A stretch of DNA of 64,000 nucleotides from Halorarius halobius (GTDB taxonomy: Archaea; Halobacteriota; Halobacteria; Halobacteriales; Haloarculaceae), in NCBI RefSeq assembly GCF_024298865.1, contig NZ_CP101161.1, forward strand, positions 2,501,227 through 2,565,226, in the 5' to 3' direction. Shown here piece by piece: positions 1 to 7,666 of this stretch. A program made the position numbers and the translations under genes. The first letter of the stretch is position 1. Every line of letters begins with the position of its first letter. The notes under the pieces were generated by a model that saw nothing but the letters and a program-made list of their open reading frames with translations, was not told where the DNA came from and did not search any database.

Positions 1-971
1 TCCTCGCCGTCGACGTCGCCGTGTGAGCGACACTGGCCGTTCTGGACGACGCGACCGCACTCCGGACATCGCTCGATGAGACCGCTCCCGTCGCGCACCT
101 CGATGAGGTTGCCGACGACAGCCACGTCGAACGCGCCGCCGGAGGTGACCGCCTCGCGGACGGTCATCTCGGGAGCACCGTCGGCGACCTCGACGGCTTC
201 GCCCAGCGCGATGACCGACGAGAACTCGGAGACGTTCACCGAGGGGACGCCGCGGAACTCCCGGACGTACACGTCCTCGATGCGGACGGAGGCTCCCTCC
301 TCGATTTCGTCGTGCGGGTCCCAGTCCGTAAACGGAAGGCGGCCGGACTCGTCGCCGAGCACGCCCGACAGGATTTCAGTCTCGCCGTCGCGACCGTCGA
401 TGGTCTTGCGTTCGCACTCGAGCACGCGGACGACGACGTTTCGGCCGCGGTCGCCGGGTGCGAGCGTCTGCAACTCCCGGTCGCCGCCCACGTCATACGG
501 GACGTCGAGCGTCTCGTCCTCGAACACGAGGGTCGTCGACTCCCCGAGGTTGAGTTCGGGGTTTCCTTCCCACTCCCGGACGCCGGCGTTGCCGGCCGTG
601 ACGGTGTCGCCCGGCGAGAGGTCGAAATCCTGCCACGCCGTGTACGAGATGTGGCCGCTCTCGTCGGCGAGTTCGCCCTCGAAGATGACCTGGTCCTCGC
701 CCTGGTAGCGGATGGACCGCTGGCCGACGGTGAGCACGCGGGCCGTGACGGTGACGTTCGAGTCGTCGGGCGTCACGTCCGCGACATCCTTCGAGGTCGG
801 TTCGCTACCGCCGCCCGAGGAGGCGCCGTCGCCGTACTTCCGGCGCAGGGACTGCTTCGCTTCGTCCATCGGGACGGAGTAGCTGACGAGCTTCTCCAGG
901 TCGTCCATGACCTCCTCTTTATCAACACCGAGGTCGGAGGCGAGCTCCTCGGCTTCTGCTTCCAGACTCAT
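1..971 (-). CDS. Replication factor A (RPA) large-subunit-like protein, C-terminus cut off by the window
   Basis: Single-stranded DNA-binding protein of replication and repair. The reading frame runs from an ATG at 971 off the left edge, giving about 323 residues. After an acidic N-terminal helical region there are two OB-fold-like repeats (around residues 70-155 and 165-240), each with the pattern of a DESG-containing strand followed by a W and a V-R-E-W/F segment. A third OB region follows, containing a zinc motif C-P-E-C, eight residues, then C-R-S-H near the left edge, as in RPA-type zinc fingers. Composition is acidic, as in haloarchaea. The frame is unbroken; only the truncation at the window edge limits the call. 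Haloarchaea carry several RPA paralogues and I cannot say which this is. Confidence 0.88.
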   Translation of the reverse strand, partial: MSLEAEAEELASDLGVDKEEVMDDLEKLVSYSVPMDEAKQSLRRKYGDGASSGGGSEPTSKDVADVTPDDSNVTVTARVLTVGQRSIRYQGEDQVIFEGELADESGHISYTAWQDFDLSPGDTVTAGNAGVREWEGNPELNLGESTTLVFEDETLDVPYDVGGDRELQTLAPGDRGRNVVVRVLECERKTIDGRDGETEILSGVLGDESGRLPFTDWDPHDEIEEGASVRIEDVYVREFRGVPSVNVSEFSSVIALGEAVEVADGAPEMTVREAVTSGGAFDVAVVGNLIEVRDGSGLIERCPECGRVVQNGQCRSHGDVDGE

Positions 972-1017
972 CGGGGAGGCGTTCGCCCCGCCCGGTAAAA
1001 GGGTTTGTCGCCCGGCG

Positions 1018-1602
1018 TCAGCGAACCAGTCCGCGTGCGACCGCGTCGAGCAACAGGTCCCGGACGGCGGGGTAGTCGTCGCCCACCTCCTCGCGGTGGA
1101 GCGTGACGAACGTCGCCGCGCGGACCGCGCCTGCCACTACGTCGGGGTCCGCGTCCGGGAGCCGTCCCGCCGCCTGCCAGCGCTCGACGAACGGGCGAAC
1201 GAGGGCGAGGTCCGCCTGTCGAGCCTCCGTCAGGTTCGAGTCGTCCACCGCGTCCCGAAGCCGGTCGTACTCGTCGCCGACGAGCAGTTGCCGCGTCAGC
1301 GGGTTCGTCTCTATCTCGTCGCAGACCCGGCCGAGGAACGCCCGGAGGCCGGCCTCGGGGTCGTCCCACGACAGCGGCGGGAGCACCTCCGCGGCGACAC
1401 GTTCGCCCTCGCGTTCGAGGACGGCGACGTACAGCGCCTCCTTCGAGTCGAAGAACCGGTAGAACGTCCCGGTGGCGATGCCGGCGTCGTCGGTCAACTC
1501 CGCGACGGTCGTCTTCGAGAGCCCGTATCTGGTGAACCGCTCGCGCCCGGCCGCGAGAAGGTCGCGCTCGATGCGCTCCCGTTCGGCGTCGCTGAACGTC
1601 AT
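1018..1602 (-). CDS. TetR/AcrR family transcriptional regulator
   Basis: One-component repressor of 194 residues. The N-terminal helix-turn-helix is clear (TVAELTDDAGIATGTFYRFF, roughly residues 33-52), followed by a helical ligand-binding domain without recognisable specificity. Its ATG overlaps the stop of the ABC permease by 4 nt, so it is the third gene of an ATPase-permease-regulator operon. A 29-bp palindrome upstream of the operon (3338-3366) is the obvious candidate operator, implying autoregulation of the whole exporter cassette. The inducer cannot be told from the sequence. Confidence 0.93.
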   Translation of the reverse strand: MTFSDAERERIERDLLAAGRERFTRYGLSKTTVAELTDDAGIATGTFYRFFDSKEALYVAVLEREGERVAAEVLPPLSWDDPEAGLRAFLGRVCDEIETNPLTRQLLVGDEYDRLRDAVDDSNLTEARQADLALVRPFVERWQAAGRLPDADPDVVAGAVRAATFVTLHREEVGDDYPAVRDLLLDAVARGLVR

Positions 1603-2405
1603 CGCACGTCGGCCCGGCGGAACCAGAGTACGCTCGCCGCGACCAGCGCGGCCGTCGCCAGCAGCAGGATGCCCGCCCCCACGATGTCGTACTCCGAGTG
1701 GACGAGCACCGCGGTCGGGTCGTAGTAGTGGGTCGGCGACAGGAGCGCGAGTTCGTCGAACTCGGTGGAGGCGGCGACCGTCTCCACGAGGAACAGCGCG
1801 AACACCGCGCCGAGACCACCCCGCTCCGCGAGGTCCGCGCGCTGGAACACGACCGACAGCAGTAGCCCGATAGCCGCACAGGCGAGCAGATACGGCACCG
1901 ACAGCAGGTGGACCATGGCCAGGTTCGCCACGTCGATGGTCTCGCCGACCGCGAGGATGCCGCCGTAGACGGCGAGGAACGCGACGGTGTTGACGACGAC
2001 GACGGGCACGAGCAGGCTGGCGAACGTCTGGAGCACGACGTCGGTGCGGGACAGCGGCGTCGCAAGCAAGGTGTCCATCCGCCCCCGCTCGATGTCGCGG
2101 GCGATGAGCCCGCCCGCGCGGTACGCGAAGTAGAGACCCAGCAACAGCACCCAGCCGAACACGTACAACTCGGCGGCGAGGAACCCGCCCATCGTCGTGA
2201 ACGCCTCGATGCCGAACGCCTGCTGGAAGGCGGGCGGGAGGCTGTCGACGTACGCCTGCAGGTCCGCCCCCGACGCCTTCACCGACGGGAAGAACGCGAC
2301 CATCATCAGGCCGAGGAGGCTGATGCCGACCGACAGCGCCAGCGACCCCTTGAGCCGCCCCTTCGACTCGTAGCCGGCGAGCGCGAACCGGCGGGCGGTA
2401 CTCAC
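1599..2405 (-). CDS. ABC transporter permease (ABC-2 type)
   Basis: Membrane subunit of an ABC exporter, 268 residues, with about six hydrophobic segments: one near residues 24-42, then several between about 75 and 260. A sequence of the type ARDIERGRMDTLLATPLSRT between segments is characteristic of ABC-2/NosY-like permeases, where it lies on the cytoplasmic side near the ATPase. Start and stop codons overlap the ATPase gene upstream and the TetR gene downstream by 4 nt each, so the three proteins are translationally coupled. Substrate unknown; TetR control suggests a drug, lipid or other toxic compound, which is inference. Confidence 0.9.
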   Translation of the reverse strand: MSTARRFALAGYESKGRLKGSLALSVGISLLGLMMVAFFPSVKASGADLQAYVDSLPPAFQQAFGIEAFTTMGGFLAAELYVFGWVLLLGLYFAYRAGGLIARDIERGRMDTLLATPLSRTDVVLQTFASLLVPVVVVNTVAFLAVYGGILAVGETIDVANLAMVHLLSVPYLLACAAIGLLLSVVFQRADLAERGGLGAVFALFLVETVAASTEFDELALLSPTHYYDPTAVLVHSEYDIVGAGILLLATAALVAASVLWFRRADVR

Positions 2406-3307
2406 GCGACCACCTCCTCGACCCGGCCAGTGTCGTCCTCGCCGTAGAACCGCATGAACACCTCTTCGAGCGGCGCCTCCTCGATTTCGAGGTCGACGAC
2501 GTGGTAGCCGTCGAGCGCGTCGACCAGGTCGTCGTAGCCGCCCGTGAGCGTGAAGGTCGTCGTCGTGTCGACCGAGAGGTCGTGGACGCCCTCGAAGGCG
2601 AAGTCGTCGGGGTCGACCTCGCCCTTCACGCGGAGGCTGACGTGCTTGCCAGCGCGGTCCAGCAGGTCCGAAACCGACTCGACGGTGACGAACCGGCCGT
2701 CCCTGACGATGCCGACGCGTTCGCAGACGCGGCGCACCTCCCCGAGGATGTGCGAGGAGATGAACAGCGTCACGCCCCGCTCACGCTCGGCGTCGAGGAA
2801 GTCGTAGAACCGCTCCTGCATCAGCGGGTCCAGCCCCGACGTGGGCTCGTCCATCAACACGAGGTCCGGTTCGTGCATGAACGCGAGGACGATGGCGAGT
2901 TTCTGCCGGTTCCCCCGCGAGTAGTCACCGACTGCGCGGTCGAGCGGCGCGTCGAACAGCGCCGCGAGGTCGTCGCTTCGCCGGTCGCCCTTCAGGCCGG
3001 CGTGCAGGCGGATGAGCTCCCGGCCGGTCGCGGACTCGTCGAGCCCCGGCTCGGCGGGAAGGTAGCCGATGCGTTTTCGGGCCGCTCGGAGCGCCGCGGC
3101 GTCGCGCACGTCGGCACCGAGCACCGACGCGGTGCCGTCGGTCGGCGCGATGAACCCGAGCAGGGTTCGGATAGTGGTCGTCTTGCCTGCGCCGTTGGGG
3201 CCGAGATAGCCGAACGCCTCACCCTCCTCGACGCTGAACGTGAGGTCCTCGACGCCTCGCACGTCGCCGTAGTACTTCGTCAGGCCGGTCGCTTGGATTG
3301 CTGGCAT
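2402..3307 (-). CDS. ABC transporter ATP-binding protein
   Basis: Nucleotide-binding subunit, 301 residues from the ATG at 3307 (MPAIQATGLTKYYGDVRG). A longer in-frame extension exists but would run through the palindromic operator. Walker A is GPNGAGKTT (about residue 40), the signature is YSRGNRQK (about residue 135; S-R-G-N replaces the usual S-G-G-Q), and Walker B is LVLMDEPTSGLDPL. The C-terminal 80 residues form the extra domain usual in ABC-2 exporters of the CcmA class. First gene of the operon with the permease and TetR regulator. Confidence 0.94.
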   Translation of the reverse strand: MPAIQATGLTKYYGDVRGVEDLTFSVEEGEAFGYLGPNGAGKTTTIRTLLGFIAPTDGTASVLGADVRDAAALRAARKRIGYLPAEPGLDESATGRELIRLHAGLKGDRRSDDLAALFDAPLDRAVGDYSRGNRQKLAIVLAFMHEPDLVLMDEPTSGLDPLMQERFYDFLDAERERGVTLFISSHILGEVRRVCERVGIVRDGRFVTVESVSDLLDRAGKHVSLRVKGEVDPDDFAFEGVHDLSVDTTTTFTLTGGYDDLVDALDGYHVVDLEIEEAPLEEVFMRFYGEDDTGRVEEVVA

Positions 3308-3337
3308 GCACTGTTCACTACTCGTACTACGGTTCGT

Positions 3338-3366
3338 GAACGCTTGAACGTATCGTTCATGCGTTC
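3338..3366. promoter_or_regulatory. Palindromic operator upstream of the ABC-TetR operon
   Basis: Four 5-bp half-sites occur with 8-bp periodicity: GAACG, GAACG, CGTTC, CGTTC, separated by CTT, TAT and ATG. The whole 29 bp is an inverted repeat around 3352 with one mismatched pair. It lies 31 bp upstream of the ATPase start codon and 56 bp upstream of the riboflavin gene on the other strand. A nested palindrome of this size next to an operon encoding its own TetR protein is best read as that protein's binding site, possibly for two dimers. Function is inferred. Confidence 0.75.
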
Positions 3367-3422
3367 CGGCTTCTGGAGAACACCACCGGAAGGGGTAAGC
3401 GGGCCGCGCCGCACCCGCCGGT

Positions 3423-4079
3423 ATGCACGTCCGGGCGAACGCCGCCGTCTCCGCGGACGGCAAACTGTCGACGCGCCGGCGCGAACGACTAACCATCTCG
3501 GGCGAGGAGGACTTCGCGCGCGTCTATCGGATGCGCGCCGAATCCGACGCAGTGGTCGTCGGCGTCGGGACGGTGCTTGCCGACGACCCATCGCTGTTGT
3601 CACACGACGAGACGCACCGCGCGTCGGTCGGCAAGGAGGGTCACCCCGCGCGGGTGGTCGCGGACTCCCGGGCACGGACCCCGCTCGACGCGGACATCCT
3701 CGCGGGCGCGGCGACGACGTACCTGCTGGTCAGCGACGCCGCGTCCGCCGACCGCGTCGACGCGCTCCGCGACGCTGGCGCCAAGGTCGTCCGGGCAGGG
3801 GACGAGCGCGTCGACCTCGCGGCCGCCTTCGAGCGCCTCGATGAGCGCGGTGTCTCCGAGTTGATGGTCGAGGGTGGCGGCGAACTCATCTTCTCGCTGT
3901 TCGACGCCGGACTGGTCGACGAACTCACGACGTTCGTCGGCGGGATGGTGGTCGGCGGCCGGGACGCGCCGACGCTCGCGGACGGGGAGGGGTTCGTCGA
4001 CGAGTTCCCGGCACTCTCGCTTCGTGGGGTCGAGGAACTGGACGACGGCGTGGTGCTGACGTGGAGTGTCGAGGGCTGA
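3423..4079 (+). CDS. arfC: 2,5-diamino-6-ribosylamino-pyrimidinone 5'-phosphate reductase (RibD C-terminal family)
   Basis: Riboflavin pathway enzyme that reduces the ribose of the GTP-derived pyrimidine intermediate with NADPH. At 218 residues it has the length of stand-alone archaeal reductases without a deaminase domain. Visible features: N-terminal MHVRANAAVSADGKLS strand and loop, the SDAVVVGVGTVLADDPSLL block that binds nucleotide and substrate, and the C-terminal VEGGGELIFSLFDAGLVDEL block. It is transcribed divergently from the ABC-TetR operon and shares the intergenic region holding the large palindrome, so it could be affected by the TetR protein. Confidence 0.93.
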   Translation: MHVRANAAVSADGKLSTRRRERLTISGEEDFARVYRMRAESDAVVVGVGTVLADDPSLLSHDETHRASVGKEGHPARVVADSRARTPLDADILAGAATTYLLVSDAASADRVDALRDAGAKVVRAGDERVDLAAAFERLDERGVSELMVEGGGELIFSLFDAGLVDELTTFVGGMVVGGRDAPTLADGEGFVDEFPALSLRGVEELDDGVVLTWSVEG

Positions 4080-4244
4080 CAGGCGGCGCGAGCGTGGCCG
4101 AGCGACCGCAGGGTGCCGCGTGGCCGTACGTGACGACTAGCCGCGGGGCGGTGCGCCGCACTCCCGCCGTGTTCGCCCCGCGCTGACAGTCAGGTCACGG
4201 GGCGGTTGCTCGCGGGATGGTACAAAAGGATACGCCGGGGTCGC

Positions 4245-4523
4245 TCAGTGCTGGTGGCCGGTCAGTTCGGCGTAACTCGCGCCGAACCGCTTCTCGAACA
4301 GGTCCATCGTCAACTGCTCGACGGACTCGAGGTCGTCGGTGTCGCCTTCGGAGTGGTGGACTGCGGCGTGGATGCGCTGGGCACAGCCGAACATCGCCAG
4401 GTCGCCGACCACTTCGGCGGCCGACTCCTCGCCCTCGCGGAGCATCTCGACCAGTTCTGTCGGGAGCGTGACCGTGTCTTCGCCGTCCTCGCCGTCGATG
4501 TGGAGTTCGACCGTTTCGGGCAT
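4245..4523 (-). CDS. Small acidic conserved haloarchaeal protein, function unknown
   Basis: A 92-residue soluble acidic protein beginning MPETVELHIDGEDGEDTVTL. The sequence has an N-terminal beta hairpin and then helices (LVEMLREGEESAAEVVGDLAMFGCAQRIHAAV), with a single Cys and a His-rich end (TGHQH). I do not recognise a named domain. It lies 98 nt downstream of thioredoxin reductase on the same strand, so it may be co-transcribed. Codon use and acidic composition fit a real haloarchaeal gene. Confidence 0.75.
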   Translation of the reverse strand: MPETVELHIDGEDGEDTVTLPTELVEMLREGEESAAEVVGDLAMFGCAQRIHAAVHHSEGDTDDLESVEQLTMDLFEKRFGASYAELTGHQH

Positions 4524-4621
4524 ACGCCGCAGGAGGAGAGCGCGGGGGATATGTCTGTGGGTTCCGTGTCCCCGTGTCGTCAGGTCGTCGGTCGTCGTCG
4601 ATTGTCACGACGCCGACCCTG

Positions 4622-5665
4622 TCAGTCGTCCGCGGCGGCTTCGGCCTCTGCCTGCTGGTCGCGCTCCAGGTCCTCGAGGTACTCGTCGGCGTCGATGGCG
4701 GCCTTCGACCCCATACCGGCGGCGGTGACGGCCTGCTGGTAGTGGAAGTCGACCACGTCGCCCGCGCCGAACAGGCCGGGTACGCCGGTCTTCGTCTGAC
4801 CGGCCCCGCGGCCGGCCTCGGTGACGAGGTAGCCGTCGTCGGTCATCTCGACGCCCATCCCCTCGAGGTAGTCCGTGTTCGGGGTGTGGCCGATGGCGAT
4901 GAACACCGCGCCGACGTCCATCTCGTACTGTTCGGTCGCCGGGTCGTCGAGTTTCTCCGAGGGATACCCCTCGGGGTTCTCCGCGAGCGTCACCGTCCGC
5001 ACGCCCTCGTCGGGCGTCCCTTCGATTTCGAGGAGTTCGGTGTTGCGGAGCAGTTCGATTTCGCCCTCCTCGACCTTCTCCATCGTGCGGTCGATCCAGT
5101 AGTCCTCCGCGCGGAACTCCTCTCGTCGGTGGACGACGTACACCTTCGAGGCGAACTTGGTCAGGAAGTTCGCCTCTTCCATGGCGGCGTCGCCACCGCC
5201 GACGACCAGCATCTCCTCGCCCCGGAAGAACGCCCCGTCACAGGTCGCACACGTCGAGACGCCGTAGCCCATCAGTTCGTCCTCGCCGGGGATGCCGAGC
5301 GTCCGGGCGGACGCGCCGGAAGCGGCGATGAACGCGTCGGCCGTGTAGACGGTGCCGTCGCGCAGTTCGACGCGGAACCGGCCGTCGCCTTTCCGCTCCA
5401 GGTCGACGACGACGCCGTGGTCGATTTCGGCGCCGAACTGCGTCGCCTGCTCCTTCATGTCGTTCACGAGGTCCGGCCCGGAGATGCCGTCCGGGAATCC
5501 CGGGTAGTTCGCCACGTCCGTCGTCAGCGTGAGTTGACCGCCGGGTTCGACCCCTTCCAGCACGAGGGGGTCGTTGTTCGAGCGGGCCGCGTAGATGGCC
5601 GCTGTCAGCCCGGCGATGCCCGACCCGGCCACGATGAGCCGGCGGTGTTCGGCGTCGTCCGTCAT
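4622..5665 (-). CDS. trxB: Thioredoxin reductase
   Basis: FAD flavoprotein of 347 residues that transfers electrons from a nicotinamide nucleotide to thioredoxin. Visible motifs: FAD dinucleotide fold GSGIAGLTAAIYAARS near residue 14, the redox-active CATCDGAFF (about residue 140), a second dinucleotide fold GGGDAAMEEA, and the FAD-contacting LFGAGDVVD near residue 305. The length exceeds bacterial TrxB (about 320) because of acidic insertions and an acidic C-terminal tail. No thioredoxin gene lies beside it. Confidence 0.95.
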   Translation of the reverse strand: MTDDAEHRRLIVAGSGIAGLTAAIYAARSNNDPLVLEGVEPGGQLTLTTDVANYPGFPDGISGPDLVNDMKEQATQFGAEIDHGVVVDLERKGDGRFRVELRDGTVYTADAFIAASGASARTLGIPGEDELMGYGVSTCATCDGAFFRGEEMLVVGGGDAAMEEANFLTKFASKVYVVHRREEFRAEDYWIDRTMEKVEEGEIELLRNTELLEIEGTPDEGVRTVTLAENPEGYPSEKLDDPATEQYEMDVGAVFIAIGHTPNTDYLEGMGVEMTDDGYLVTEAGRGAGQTKTGVPGLFGAGDVVDFHYQQAVTAAGMGSKAAIDADEYLEDLERDQQAEAEAAADD

Positions 5666-5743
5666 GTCTCGGGATACCCGTCGGTGGCGTAATTACCTTG
5701 CGCCCGATGCGCGACGCGTGCATCTCCGGGGTGGTACCACGTC

Positions 5744-6460
5744 TCAGGTGGTAACCGCCGCACGGAGGTTCCGGAGCATCGTCCGACCGTTCGCCCGATA
5801 GAAGTCGAGCAGGTCGTCGTCCGCCGAATCGAGCGCCGTCGCCAGCGCCCCGGCGGCGTCCTCGTGGACGCCCGCGCCGTGGCCCACCAGCACGCGCTCG
5901 GGGTCCAGGCCCGCGAGTGCCTCCGGTGGGAACGGCCGCCGGAGATACGAGACGCCCAGGTCCGTCTCGCCCGGCGCGAGGAAGTAGTCGGTCGCACCCA
6001 CGGCCTCTGCGACGACCAGCGTCTCGCCGTCGAACAGCGCCCACTCCTTCCAGAGGGGATTGACAGTCACGGGCAGGAGGTCGTACGTCGTGGCCGGGAG
6101 CGCCCCGGAGAACCGCCGAACAGGGACGCCGAGGTCGACCCCCGTGAGGCCGGCCGGCAGATACACCGGCACGTCGTGGCGGGCGGCGATGCGTTCGGCG
6201 TGGCGCGTGTGATACTCGAGCAGGACGACGACGCCGGCCACCTCTCCGAACTCCGCCAGCAGGTCGTCGAGGCCGTCGGCGTCGACGGGGTCGACGACGA
6301 ACACGCCCCCCTCCGTCGCCAGCGCGTGGGACGCCCGCCGCATCGTCTCCTCGGGGTGGGCGAGCCAGCCGACGCCTCCGTCGAAGCGGCCGATTTCGTG
6401 GACCGTGCCCGGCCCGGTCAGTTTCGACGGCACGGTCGGCCGGCGGGGAGGAACGCACAT
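5744..6460 (-). CDS. Metallo-beta-lactamase-fold protein with degenerate metal site
   Basis: 238 residues from the ATG at 6460. The pattern matches the beta-lactamase fold: N-terminal strand GPGTVHEIGRFDGGVGWLA, VFVVDPVDADGLDDLL, then VVVLLEYHTRHAERIAARH, where other members carry H-x-H-x-D-H. Here the first His is Glu and the Asp is Arg (E-Y-H-T-R-H). A late VLVGHGAGV matches the last conserved histidine strand. Metal binding is therefore altered or lost; hydrolase activity should not be assumed. It shares a 24-bp divergent spacer with the DUF357 gene. Confidence 0.75.
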   Translation of the reverse strand: MCVPPRRPTVPSKLTGPGTVHEIGRFDGGVGWLAHPEETMRRASHALATEGGVFVVDPVDADGLDDLLAEFGEVAGVVVLLEYHTRHAERIAARHDVPVYLPAGLTGVDLGVPVRRFSGALPATTYDLLPVTVNPLWKEWALFDGETLVVAEAVGATDYFLAPGETDLGVSYLRRPFPPEALAGLDPERVLVGHGAGVHEDAAGALATALDSADDDLLDFYRANGRTMLRNLRAAVTT

Positions 6461-6484
6461 AAAACTGGGCGACGAAGACGGCCC

Positions 6485-6769
6485 ATGCCCGCCGACCTCG
6501 CCGAGAAGACCGACCGCTACGAGCGACTGCTCGCGGAGGCACTCGACGCGGCGACGGTCGTCCCGCCCGAGGGGACGCCGTTGCACGACGGCGCCGCCGA
6601 GTGCGAGGAGATGGCTCGCTCGTATCTCGAGGACGGCCGCCACTTCCGCGAGAACGAGGACCTCGTGAACGCGCTGGCGGCGTTCTCCTACGGGCACGCC
6701 TGGCTCGATGCGGGCGCTCGACTGGGCCTGTTCGACGTCCCCGAGGAGGGACACCTGTTCACCGTCTGA
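6485..6769 (+). CDS. DUF357 domain protein
   Basis: Small helical archaeal protein of 94 residues. The segment AAECEEMARSYLEDGRHFRENEDLVNALAAFSYGHAWLDAGARLGLF is typical of DUF357: a helical hairpin with conserved Y, D and H around the A-F-S-Y-G-H-A-W-L-D motif. Function in the family is unknown. It starts 25 bp from the divergent beta-lactamase-fold gene. The ATG at 6485 gives a compact start without a Shine-Dalgarno sequence, as expected for leaderless translation. Confidence 0.85.
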   Translation: MPADLAEKTDRYERLLAEALDAATVVPPEGTPLHDGAAECEEMARSYLEDGRHFRENEDLVNALAAFSYGHAWLDAGARLGLFDVPEEGHLFTV

Positions 6770-6856
6770 GCGATACGCTCGAACCCGTGGAGGGCCGACG
6801 GCCGCCATCTGACGGAGTCGGTGTGCTTACATGAGAGGCGGGAGACAGTCGACCCG

Positions 6857-7129
6857 ATGGAGGCGTCCCTCTGGTACGTGTTGACCGGGACGCGTGGCGG
6901 GACGAACCGCGTGCGCATCCTGAAGGCGCTCGACGAGCGCCCGCGAAACGCGAACCAGCTCGCGGAGGACCTCGACCTCGATTACAAGACCGTCCGTCAC
7001 CATCTGGACGTTCTCGAGGAGAACAACATCGTCCGCGACAGCGGTGACGACTACGGCGCCATCTACCTGCCGACCGACGAGGCACGGGTCCACTGGGAGA
7101 CGGTCGAGGAGATAATTGAACAGGTCTGA
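6857..7129 (+). CDS. Winged-helix transcriptional regulator (ArsR-like HTH)
   Basis: A 90-residue single-domain DNA-binding protein. After MEASLWYVLTGTRGGTNRVR comes the winged helix: ILKALDERPRNANQLAEDLD, recognition helix YKTVRHHLDVLEENNIV, and a wing ending GAIYLPTDEARVHW. It has no effector domain. It is followed after 74 nt by a three-helix membrane protein; similar small HTH/membrane-protein pairs are common in haloarchaea, and the membrane partner may relay a signal to this regulator (inference). The longer in-frame start at 6821 was not chosen because those residues are not HTH-like. Confidence 0.85.
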   Translation: MEASLWYVLTGTRGGTNRVRILKALDERPRNANQLAEDLDLDYKTVRHHLDVLEENNIVRDSGDDYGAIYLPTDEARVHWETVEEIIEQV

Positions 7130-7203
7130 GCATGGTACGAACACCGACTATGGCTGAATTTGGGAAAGCGTATAACCGTTCGTGGGGGAGAGGGAGTAGA
7201 TAG

Positions 7204-7515
7204 ATGGCCCTGCTCGTGACGCTCGTTCGCGTGTTCATCGTGCTGAACCTCGTCCTGTTGACGGGGCTCGCATACGTGTGGGGCCGCAACTACGCACAGT
7301 TGAAGTCGAAACACTCGCTGGGTCTGCTGCTGTTCGCCGCGTTCCTGCTCGGCGAGAACCTGATGGCCGCCTACTTCTTCCTCGTCGACCCCACGCTCAC
7401 CGCGTGGATAACGAACCCCGAGCAGGTTCCGCCCGTCGCACAGGGCGCGATGATGTCGCTTCGGGTGCTGGAGTTCGGCGGCCTCGCGTTCCTCACCTGG
7501 ACGACCTGGGACTGA
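7204..7515 (+). CDS. Small three-helix membrane protein, partner of the upstream HTH regulator
   Basis: 103 residues with three hydrophobic helices at roughly residues 4-26, 36-60 and 78-100. The first loop is positively charged (GRNYAQLKSKHS), placing it in the cytoplasm, and the second is extracellular (DPTLTAWITNPEQVPPVA). No enzyme motif. Same strand as the winged-helix gene, 74 nt downstream, and directly upstream of the large surface-repeat protein gene. I do not recognise a characterised family. Confidence 0.75.
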   Translation: MALLVTLVRVFIVLNLVLLTGLAYVWGRNYAQLKSKHSLGLLLFAAFLLGENLMAAYFFLVDPTLTAWITNPEQVPPVAQGAMMSLRVLEFGGLAFLTWTTWD

Positions 7516-7666
7516 CGCCCGGTCCGTTCTCCCCGTTCGCTCTACCGATAGCCACCGCGCCGTCGCCGCGTCGCCGCCCACCCGAACGGAATTTGGGTGA
7601 GAGGGGGGTAAGAGGGGGGACCCAGTTCGGCAAATCCCCTTTAGGAGAACGGACTTCCAACAGAGC

